Below are positions 1 through 5,649 of a stretch of 5,979 nt of DNA, piece by piece. Numbering within the stretch: the first letter of the stretch is position 1; every line of letters begins with the position of its first letter. Source of the DNA: an uncultured Lachnospiraceae bacterium (GTDB taxonomy: Bacteria > Bacillota > Clostridia > Lachnospirales > Lachnospiraceae). Both the position numbers and the translations under genes were made by a program. The DNA lies in assembly GCA_902772565.1 (NCBI GenBank), contig CACYBJ010000260.1, positions 1-5,979 on the forward strand, written 5' to 3'. The notes under the pieces are model-generated. The model was not told the origin of the DNA, ran no database searches, and was given only the letters and a program-made list of their open reading frames with translations.

Positions 1-898
1 AGTTTGGAACTCCGTGATTGTTTTCAACATAGTATCCTACAACCACACCCGCATGCTTTCCTGTTGAAAGCACGGTTCCATACTTAGGCAGCGACTTCAA
101 TGAAGAAACTGACTGAACAGAAGTATTGGCATTGAATTTGCTTCCCAATCTGTAACTGCTGAACTGGGATGTATTAGTCAGATAATACTTTCCTCTCGAA
201 GTTTCAGCTACTCCGCATAAAGTAAGGAATGCATATGTATAGCACTGCTGGATTCCCTGCTTGCACAGCTTATAGTTAAAGGATGAACTTAAATAGTTTG
301 TTGCATAGTTGGTGTTATTTAAATCATCCACAAACAGGAAATATACTTCCTTCGCACCTGTAGCACCCTTGACACCATTGTAGGCAGCTAACGTAGGATA
401 ATAATTAAAGGTTCCAACCTTGGAAATCGTATTATTCTTTTCAACAAAAATGAAACCTTTAATTGATGGATTTGAAAAAGATCCGGTTGAGAGGCTGCCC
501 TCGTATACTTCGTCAAATTTAACTGCAGTACCGTTAGGCAGTTTGACATTTACGTTACTTGCCTTAATCCACTTTGCATAAAGATTTGTTTTTGTGGCAA
601 TTTTGCCATTCGGAGGAGTACTGTACGTTGCGCCTGCGGCATAGAGCGCCGTATTAGTCTTTGACGTAGCCCATCCGGCAAATACGTAACCACTTCGTGT
701 AAACAGATTGTAGCTTGGAAGTGTTATTTTGGTATTGTAACTGTATGTCTTTGTAATGGTTTTATCGGTCGCCGTACCATCATGATAAATAATCGAATAA
801 GTAGAAGCGGCTTCTGCTTTTTTTGTCTGTACCGGTATTATTGCAATAAGCATTGCAAATGCCAGCACAAGGCTTAACAATTTTCTATTTTCTTTCAT
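1..898 (-). CDS. Secreted protein with one InlB repeat and a putative papain-like cysteine peptidase region (3' end outside the window)
   Basis: The frame is open from ATG at 898 to the window edge (299 codons, no stop), so the C-terminus is missing. Residues 1-31 form a Sec signal peptide: basic MKENRK, a hydrophobic stretch at about 7-23, and an A28-E29-A30 site cleaved before A31. Residues about 34-110 match an InlB B-repeat (Flg_new/Listeria-Bacteroides type), shown by SGYVFAGWAT (69-78) and the closing NLYAKW (105-110). Residues about 205-299 hold QQCYTYAF with Cys219 and, 63 residues on, KHAGVVVGYY with His282 after LPKYGTVLSTG. This Cys...His order and the strand around His recall NlpC/P60 or CHAP amidases; Glu292, Asn293 or Asn294 could be the polar third residue. 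Cys212 and Cys228 are also present. The secreted InlB-repeat call is firm; the peptidase call is inference. The gene is more AT-rich than nifJ. The start is chosen for the signal peptide and for AGGAG six bases upstream. Confidence 0.85.
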   Translation of the reverse strand, partial: MKENRKLLSLVLAFAMLIAIIPVQTKKAEAASTYSIIYHDGTATDKTITKTYSYNTKITLPSYNLFTRSGYVFAGWATSKTNTALYAAGATYSTPPNGKIATKTNLYAKWIKASNVNVKLPNGTAVKFDEVYEGSLSTGSFSNPSIKGFIFVEKNNTISKVGTFNYYPTLAAYNGVKGATGAKEVYFLFVDDLNNTNYATNYLSSSFNYKLCKQGIQQCYTYAFLTLCGVAETSRGKYYLTNTSQFSSYRLGSKFNANTSVQSVSSLKSLPKYGTVLSTGKHAGVVVGYYVENNHGVPN

Positions 899-1000
899 AG
901 TTTTCTCCTAATAAAGTTTTTTCATACCCTGATATGACAGCTTAGTTAGGACGACCGACTATGTTCACTCGGGATTTACCCAAGCCACCCCAATACAATT
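899..1000 (-). promoter_or_regulatory. Candidate structured 5' leader of the secreted-protein gene
   Basis: From the predicted transcription start (about 1000) to the ATG there is a leader of about 100 nt. It can form a 6-bp stem, CTTGGG (984-979) with CCCGAG (973-968) around the loop TAAAT, with one G-U pair. Weaker downstream pairings are AGT/ACT (960-958 with 946-944) and CATA/TATG (936-933 with 926-923). A run of six A follows, then the AGGAG site. I tried to fit it to cyclic-di-GMP I and II, fluoride and ZTP riboswitches and could not, so no class is assigned. It may simply be an ordinary folded UTR. Confidence 0.3.
905..909 (-). promoter_or_regulatory. Shine-Dalgarno site of the secreted-protein gene
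   Basis: Read on the minus strand, AGGAG is followed by the six bases AAAACT and then ATG. This near-consensus site at good spacing fixes the start at 898. Confidence 0.85.
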
Positions 1001-1006
1001 GAGTTC

Positions 1007-1035
1007 ATTCTAAAGGATTTCCGTGCTATGCGCAA
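1007..1035 (-). promoter_or_regulatory. Candidate sigma-A promoter of the secreted-protein gene
   Basis: On the minus strand the -35 box TTGCGC (1035-1030; 4 of 6 matches to TTGACA) is separated by exactly 17 bases from the -10 box TAGAAT (1012-1007; 5 of 6 matches to TATAAT). It lies after the nifJ terminator and about 110 bases before the ATG, so the secreted gene probably has its own transcript starting near 1000. The -35 box overlaps an inverted repeat. Confidence 0.6.
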
Positions 1036-1047
1036 ATCATTTTGCGC
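1030..1047. repeat. Perfect 7-bp inverted repeat overlapping the -35 box (operator candidate)
   Basis: GCGCAAA (1030-1036), the spacer TCAT, then TTTGCGC (1041-1047). The arms are perfectly complementary, and one covers the whole proposed -35 hexamer, which is where a repressor dimer would block polymerase. It is upstream of the expected transcription start, so it should act as DNA, and no T-tract follows, so a terminator is unlikely. The cognate regulator is unknown. Confidence 0.45.
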
Positions 1048-1048
1048 G

Positions 1049-1078
1049 TTGTCATGTATTATGTCTTTTTCTTGTCAT
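1049..1078 (-). promoter_or_regulatory. Three GACA direct repeats at helical spacing upstream of the promoter
   Basis: On the minus strand GACA occurs at 1076-1073, 1065-1062 and 1053-1050, so the steps are 11 and 12 bases. The outer two copies are part of an identical 7-mer, ATGACAA (1078-1072 and 1055-1049). They lie just upstream of the -35 box, where response-regulator activators such as PhoP-type proteins bind tandem hexamers one helical turn apart. The repeats are short, and AT-rich DNA gives such matches by chance, so this is only a candidate activator site. Confidence 0.3.
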
Positions 1079-1082
1079 TATT

Positions 1083-1119
1083 AAAAAACCCTCCTTACCG
1101 GTTTGTCCGGTAAAGAGGG
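1083..1119 (-). terminator. Rho-independent terminator of nifJ
   Basis: Read on the minus strand from 1119, CCCTC, one mismatch and TTACCGG-type pairing give a 5+7 bp stem with one internal mismatch. The loop is five bases (1106-1102), and six T (1088-1083) follow directly. On the plus strand no T-run follows the hairpin, so it terminates minus-strand transcription only. It lies 22 bases past the nifJ stop codon and separates nifJ from the secreted-protein gene. Confidence 0.92.
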
Positions 1120-1141
1120 CACATACCACATTATATGCTTT

Positions 1142-4100
1142 TTACAGATTCTTCTTAAGCTGTTCGTACTTATCCGCTGCCAGCTTTGCACCTTCTTTAA
1201 AGAGTGCATCCGCATTGTCAGGGAAGGTACGTCTTAAGGATGAGAAACGAACCTCGCCGTCGAGGAATTCCTCATAGTCAAGTGTCGGCTCCTTGGAGTC
1301 GAGAATGAACGGATTCTTTCCTTCCTCTGCAAGGGTCGGATTGTATCTGTAGAGACTCCAGTAACCTGCGTCAACGGCACGTTTCATTTCGTCCTGAACC
1401 TTGGCCATGCCGCACTTTAAGCCATGGGACTGGCAAGGTGCATAGGCAATGATGATACTTGGTCCCTTGTAGGCCTGAGCTTCCTTGATAGCCTTAAGAA
1501 GCTGAGCGTTGTCCGCACCCATTGCCACGGAAGCAACATAAACATTGCCGTAGGTCATGAGCATTGCGCCGATGTCCTTCTTCGGACGTTTCTTGCCGGA
1601 TGCCGCAAACTGGGCAACCGCACCAATCTGAGTAGCCTTGGAAGACTGTCCGCCGGTATTTGAATAAATCTCGGTGTCAACGATGAGAACGTTGATATCC
1701 TCGCCGCTTGCAACAACATGATCGAGTCCGCCGAAACCGATATCGTAGGCCCAGCCGTCACCGCCGTACATCCAGAATGTCTTCTTGGCAAGCTGGTCCT
1801 TATACTTAAGAATCTCTGCCGCATCCTTATCGTCTGCAAGTCTTAATGCAGCAATCAATTTGACAGATGCCTCCTTGGATGCCTCGAAATCATCATAGGT
1901 TTCAAGCCATTCATCAATGGCAGATGCAGCATCTGCGCCGCACTTTTCTCTGTATGCAAGAACTCTTGCCTTCTGTCCTTCTCTCTGCTGGTTAACTGAA
2001 AGAAGCATTCCAAGGGAGAATTCAGCATTGTTTTCGAAAAGTGAATTGGCCCAGGCAACACCCTGTCCGCACTTGTTTACGGTATAAGGAATGCCCGGCA
2101 TGGCAGATCCCCAGGCCTGTGAGCAGCCTGTGGCATTTGCCCAGTAAACCCTGTCGCCGTAAAGCTGTGTAAGAAGCTTTGCGTAAGGTGTTTCACCGCA
2201 ACCGGCACATGCAGCGGAGAACTCAAGAAGAGGAGTTCTGAACTGACTGCCCTTTACGGTGTAAGGATCGAATATATCACCCTTGTCGGATGTGTTAAGT
2301 GCATAGTTCCAGATTTCAAGACCGTCGTCCACATTTTCCGCAGGAACCATGGTAATAGCTTTTTCCTTGGCAGGACATACGTTTACGCATGAACCGCAGC
2401 CTGTACAGTCAAGCACGGATACCTGAAGGCTGTACTTAAGACCTTCGGCCTGCTTGCCCTTGGCAGGAGTGAGTTTGATTCCGCCCGGTGCGGCATCTGC
2501 CTCTTCTTCGTTAAGTAGGAATGGTCTGATTACTGCATGAGGACAAACGTATGAGCACTTGTTGCACTGAAGGCACTTTTCCGGATCCCATACGGGAACG
2601 AAGGAAGCAATGCCTCGCTTTTCATAGGCTGTAAGTCCCATATCCATAACACCGTCTTCATAGCCGGCAAATGCGCTGACGGGAAGATCGTCACCCTTCT
2701 GGGCGTTGATAGGATCGAGAAGCTTTGTAACAACCTCGGGAACATTGCGCGCTGCGACAGGTTCGTCTGCGGCATCTGCCCAGGAAGCGGGCACTTTGAT
2801 TTCCACAAGACCGTCCTTGCCGGCATCGATGGCCGCCAGGTTCTTGTTAACAACTTCTTCGCCCTTTGCGAAGAAACGCTTGGTGCAGGCATCCTTCATG
2901 TAGCCGATGGCTTCCTCTACAGGAATTACCGGCATAAGGTTAAAGAATGCAGACTGAAGCACCATATTGGTGTGACGTCCGAGGCCGAGGCCTTCCGCAA
3001 TCTTAATAGCGTCTATGACATAAAGCTTAATATTGTTCTTTGCGATTACTCTTCTTTCCTTGGCAGGAATGTGCTCTTCGATATTCTCCTGAGTCCACGG
3101 GCAGGCGATAAGAAGTGTACCGCCCGGCTTAACCTCTTCGGCTATATCGTACATTTTGATATAGGTCGGATTGTGGCACGCAAGGAAATCTGCCTGCTTT
3201 ACAAAGTAAGAGGAACGGATCGGCACATCGCCGAAACGCAGGTGCGACTTGGTTACACCGAAGCTCTTCTTTGCATCATACTCAAAGTAGGCCTGAGCAA
3301 ACTTCTTTGTATGTGTATTGATGATAGATACGGTATCATGGTTTGCGCCAACGGTTCCGTCACCGCCGAGACCCCAGAACTTGCAGCTGGTTACGCCGCC
3401 GTCATTAAAGTAAAGAGGCGCGCCCTCGGGAAGGGAAAGATGAGTAACATCATCCACGATACCGATGGTAAAGCTGTTCTTTGGAGCAGCCAGTTTAAGG
3501 TTTTCATAAACAGCGGCAATCTGAGCCGGAGTTGTATCCTTGGAAGAAAGACCGTAACGACCTCCTACTACCGTAAGGTCGGAACGGCCGCGAAGAGCGG
3601 TGCAAACATCCTGATAAAGAGGCTCGCCTGCGCTGCCCATTTCCTTGGTTCTGTCAAGGACGGCAATAGACTTACATGATGCGGGAATGGCATCCGTAAA
3701 ACGCCTGATATCAAAAGGTCTGTAAAGGTGTACCTGAATAAAGCCCACCTTCTCACCGCGGGCGTTAAGGTAATCAACAACCTCCTGCACGCAGGTGGAA
3801 ACAGAGCCCATAGCCACGATTACGCGTTCCGCATCCGGAGCTCCGTAATAATTAAACGCATGGTACTCTCTGCCTGTAATCTTGCTGATTTTTGCCATGT
3901 AATCTTCCACGATATCAGGAAGCGCGTCATAGTCCTTGTTGTTGGCTTCTCTTACCTGGAAGTAAATGTCTGAATTCTGAACGGTTGCGCGAACCATAGG
4001 GTGCTCAGGGTTAAGCGCATGAGCTCTGACCTTATCGAGAGCTTCTCTGTCAAGAAGTGAAGAAAGATCGTCGTAGCTTATCTGCTCAACCTTTGCGATT

Positions 4101-4642
4101 TCATGAGAAGTTCTGAAACCGTCGAAGAAATGCATAAAAGGCACGCGTCCCTTAATGGCGGACAGATGCGCAACACCCGCAAGGTCCATTACTTCCTGAA
4201 CGCTTGAAGTTGCCAGCATGCCCCAGCCTGTCTGACGGCAGTTGTAAATATCGGAATGATCACCGAAGATAGAAAGAGCATGGGTACCAACCGTACGAGC
4301 AGCCACGTGAAGCACTGCGGGATGACGCTCACCCGAAATACGATGCATTGTAGGGATCATAAGCATAAGACCCTGGGATGATGTATAACTGGTGGCAAGG
4401 GCTCCCGTAAGAGCGGCTCCGTGAACAGCGGCAATAGCACCGGATTCTGCCTGCATTTCCACAAGGCGAACCTGCTGTCCGAATATGTTTTTCTTTCCGT
4501 TGGCGGACCAAACGTCCGTCTTTCCTGCCATGGGTGAAGAAGGTGTGATCGGGTAGATTGCAGCTACTTCCGTGAAGGCATATGCCACATAGGCTGCAGC
4601 CTCGTTTCCGTCCATGGTTACATAAGTTTTATTATCAGGCAT
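1142..4642 (-). CDS. nifJ: Pyruvate:ferredoxin (flavodoxin) oxidoreductase, homodimeric single-chain type
   Basis: This cytoplasmic enzyme converts pyruvate, CoA and oxidised ferredoxin to acetyl-CoA, CO2 and reduced ferredoxin, and it is the main pyruvate-oxidising step of fermenting anaerobes. The 1166 residues align end to end with the known single-chain family. Domain I has YPITPSSPM (30-38) with Thr33, Glu66 in QAESGA, and Arg116 in AART, matching the pyruvate/TPP residues of Desulfovibrio africanus PFOR. The gamma-type domain has GLGGDGTVGAN (424-434) and SHLRFG (466-471). The two-cluster ferredoxin domain has Cys690/693/696/700 and Cys746/749/752/756. The TPP half has Cys812 and Cys815, Cys840 (NATGC) and Cys1070 for the third 4Fe-4S cluster, then GGDGWAYDIG (960-969) and SNTGGQSS (994-1001). 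All twelve cluster cysteines are present. The chain stops at QLKKNL and lacks the long C-terminal extension of the D. africanus enzyme, as in many Firmicutes. Its own promoter and terminator suggest a monocistronic unit. Confidence 0.98.
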   Translation of the reverse strand: MPDNKTYVTMDGNEAAAYVAYAFTEVAAIYPITPSSPMAGKTDVWSANGKKNIFGQQVRLVEMQAESGAIAAVHGAALTGALATSYTSSQGLMLMIPTMHRISGERHPAVLHVAARTVGTHALSIFGDHSDIYNCRQTGWGMLATSSVQEVMDLAGVAHLSAIKGRVPFMHFFDGFRTSHEIAKVEQISYDDLSSLLDREALDKVRAHALNPEHPMVRATVQNSDIYFQVREANNKDYDALPDIVEDYMAKISKITGREYHAFNYYGAPDAERVIVAMGSVSTCVQEVVDYLNARGEKVGFIQVHLYRPFDIRRFTDAIPASCKSIAVLDRTKEMGSAGEPLYQDVCTALRGRSDLTVVGGRYGLSSKDTTPAQIAAVYENLKLAAPKNSFTIGIVDDVTHLSLPEGAPLYFNDGGVTSCKFWGLGGDGTVGANHDTVSIINTHTKKFAQAYFEYDAKKSFGVTKSHLRFGDVPIRSSYFVKQADFLACHNPTYIKMYDIAEEVKPGGTLLIACPWTQENIEEHIPAKERRVIAKNNIKLYVIDAIKIAEGLGLGRHTNMVLQSAFFNLMPVIPVEEAIGYMKDACTKRFFAKGEEVVNKNLAAIDAGKDGLVEIKVPASWADAADEPVAARNVPEVVTKLLDPINAQKGDDLPVSAFAGYEDGVMDMGLTAYEKRGIASFVPVWDPEKCLQCNKCSYVCPHAVIRPFLLNEEEADAAPGGIKLTPAKGKQAEGLKYSLQVSVLDCTGCGSCVNVCPAKEKAITMVPAENVDDGLEIWNYALNTSDKGDIFDPYTVKGSQFRTPLLEFSAACAGCGETPYAKLLTQLYGDRVYWANATGCSQAWGSAMPGIPYTVNKCGQGVAWANSLFENNAEFSLGMLLSVNQQREGQKARVLAYREKCGADAASAIDEWLETYDDFEASKEASVKLIAALRLADDKDAAEILKYKDQLAKKTFWMYGGDGWAYDIGFGGLDHVVASGEDINVLIVDTEIYSNTGGQSSKATQIGAVAQFAASGKKRPKKDIGAMLMTYGNVYVASVAMGADNAQLLKAIKEAQAYKGPSIIIAYAPCQSHGLKCGMAKVQDEMKRAVDAGYWSLYRYNPTLAEEGKNPFILDSKEPTLDYEEFLDGEVRFSSLRRTFPDNADALFKEGAKLAADKYEQLKKNL

Positions 4643-4649
4643 GATATAA

Positions 4650-4656
4650 CCTTTCT
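4650..4656 (-). promoter_or_regulatory. Shine-Dalgarno site of nifJ
   Basis: On the minus strand AGAAAGG is followed by seven bases (TTATATC) and ATG at 4642. It is a purine-rich, AAAGG-type site at good spacing. The start also fits the family, because YPITP lies about 30 residues in, as expected. Confidence 0.65.
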
Positions 4657-4692
4657 ATGTATTATTATGATGCTCAGTTACATTCTTTTGTA

Positions 4693-4720
4693 ATTCTATC
4701 ATAATACAATCTTAATTCAA
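4693..4720 (-). promoter_or_regulatory. Candidate promoter of nifJ with extended -10
   Basis: On the minus strand the -35 box TTGAAT (4720-4715; 4 of 6 consensus) is separated by 16 bases from TAGAAT (4698-4693; 5 of 6). TG plus one base sits directly before the -10, giving an extended -10 (TGATAGAAT). Transcription would start near 4686, leaving a leader of about 44 nt. The 106-bp gap to the upstream amidohydrolase has no convincing terminator, so read-through from that gene may add to expression. Confidence 0.55.
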
Positions 4721-4748
4721 GCCGAATTGTACCTATTCTGTTCTCCCG

Positions 4749-5555
4749 TTACAGCTTAATATCAAGGAGTTTTGAACATGTACCGAAGAAAATGTCATCC
4801 TTTTCCTTGTCGGTAATAGGTAAGTTTTCTATGTACTCAATGTCTTTATTGTCAGCCCACATCGGATAGTCCGTACCGAACATTACATGGTCGGAGCCGA
4901 AGGCACGAATGAGCTTAACCGCTTCATCGGGCTTCATGGTATAGAAGCAGGAAGATGTATCAACATAGATGTTTGAATACTTGGTGAGGGTATCGGCCAC
5001 GTCTGACCATACACTCCATCCGCCGAAATGAGGGCCTACGAACTTGAGCTTTGGAAAGGCCTTGAGAACATTTACCGTTCTGTTCGGATTGGAGCGGTCG
5101 TATCTGAAATCGCCGGTGTGAACGTAAATCGGAACACCCTTTTCTTCGCACATTGCGTAAATTTTCATGGCGCGGGGGTCATCAATAACAAAATCCTGGA
5201 TGTCGGGATGCATCTTTACGCCCTTAAGACCCAGCTGAAGGATCTGGTTAAGATCTCCTTCCATATCCTCGGATTCAAGGTGCATTGCACCTAAACCGGT
5301 CATGCATCCGCCGGCTTTTTCCACCTCACCGGCAATAAAGCGGTTGATGGATGCAACCTGGTGCGCACTGGTTGCCACCGAGAATACAACGAAATGGTCT
5401 ACGCCGGTTTCTTTTCCGACCTTTATAAGATCCTCGCTGCGTCCCTCATAGTGTCCGCTGGGAAGTCCGTCATAAAAGGTGTCTATTGCCGAAACTGCCT
5501 TGGGGGCAATAGCATCAGGATAAATATGACAATGTGCGTCAATAATCTTTCTCAT
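4749..5555 (-). CDS. Metal-dependent amidohydrolase, Amidohydro_2 (TIM-barrel) family
   Basis: The 268-residue protein is complete and belongs to the family of TIM-barrel hydrolases and decarboxylases that includes ACMSD-like and resorcylate-decarboxylase-like enzymes. Visible family signatures in order: DAHCHIYP (6-13) with metal ligands His8 and His10; GLKGVKMHP (109-117); IYVHTGD (143-149) with His146; GPHFGGW (174-180) with His176; and MFGTDYPMW (225-233) with Asp229. The C-terminus, FFGTCSKLLDI, replaces the usual GNAxRLL ending and keeps the LL. There is no signal peptide or membrane segment, so it should be cytosolic. The start at 5555 gives the HxH motif its normal N-terminal place and is preceded by a purine-rich run (5577-5565) nine bases away. 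It follows an acyl-CoA ligase gene by 94 bp on the same strand, so co-transcription is possible. The true substrate is unknown, and hydrolysis versus decarboxylation cannot be told from sequence. Confidence 0.9.
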   Translation of the reverse strand: MRKIIDAHCHIYPDAIAPKAVSAIDTFYDGLPSGHYEGRSEDLIKVGKETGVDHFVVFSVATSAHQVASINRFIAGEVEKAGGCMTGLGAMHLESEDMEGDLNQILQLGLKGVKMHPDIQDFVIDDPRAMKIYAMCEEKGVPIYVHTGDFRYDRSNPNRTVNVLKAFPKLKFVGPHFGGWSVWSDVADTLTKYSNIYVDTSSCFYTMKPDEAVKLIRAFGSDHVMFGTDYPMWADNKDIEYIENLPITDKEKDDIFFGTCSKLLDIKL

Positions 5556-5597
5556 TATCTAAAACTCTTTCTCTCTTAACGATACTTTAATATCATA

Positions 5598-5633
5598 CGC
5601 CCACAGCAGAGCCAAAAAGCGCTGCCATGGGCG
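5598..5633 (-). other. Long GC-rich intergenic hairpin between the ligase and amidohydrolase genes
   Basis: In minus-strand RNA, CGCCCA (5633-5628) pairs with TGGGCG (5603-5598). After a TG/TG internal loop GCAG pairs with CTGC, and after one mismatch GC pairs with GC around a U-rich loop. It starts 16 bases past the ligase stop codon. It is followed by TATGATATTAAAG, not a T-tract, so it is not a standard intrinsic terminator. It could protect the 3' end of the ligase message, attenuate expression, or mark an RNA processing point. TATGAT just after it resembles a -10 box but has no good -35. Confidence 0.5.
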
Positions 5634-5649
5634 ATTACCGTACATGTTT

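Noticed and set aside
899..1000. Cyclic-di-GMP, fluoride or ZTP riboswitch in the secreted-gene leader
   Set aside because: The conserved core sequences of these classes are not present, so only a structured leader of unknown type is reported.
1023..1277. Open frame of 84 codons on the plus strand across the nifJ terminator and nifJ 3' end
   Set aside because: It starts at GTG without a Shine-Dalgarno site, runs through the promoter and terminator sequences, and overlaps nifJ coding sequence. The Cys/Phe-rich product resembles translated non-coding DNA.
2530..2892. Open frame of 120 codons on the minus strand in another frame of nifJ
   Set aside because: A frame-shifted reading of the ferredoxin-domain region. 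The nifJ frame itself is continuous and carries all cluster cysteines, so there is no frameshift to explain.
2972..3679. Open frame of 235 codons on the plus strand, fully antisense to nifJ
   Set aside because: It lies inside a certain, conserved gene, has no recognisable domain or good ribosome binding site, and is explained by the codon bias of nifJ on the opposite strand.
4714..4728. AATTC-GGCTT-GAATT inverted repeat after the amidohydrolase gene, considered as a terminator
   Set aside because: The stem is only 5 bp and AT-rich with no T-tract, and it overlaps the proposed nifJ -35 box. It is too weak to call.
5028..5294. Plus-strand open frame of 88 codons inside the amidohydrolase gene
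   Set aside because: It is antisense to the conserved Amidohydro_2 core, and nothing supports independent coding.
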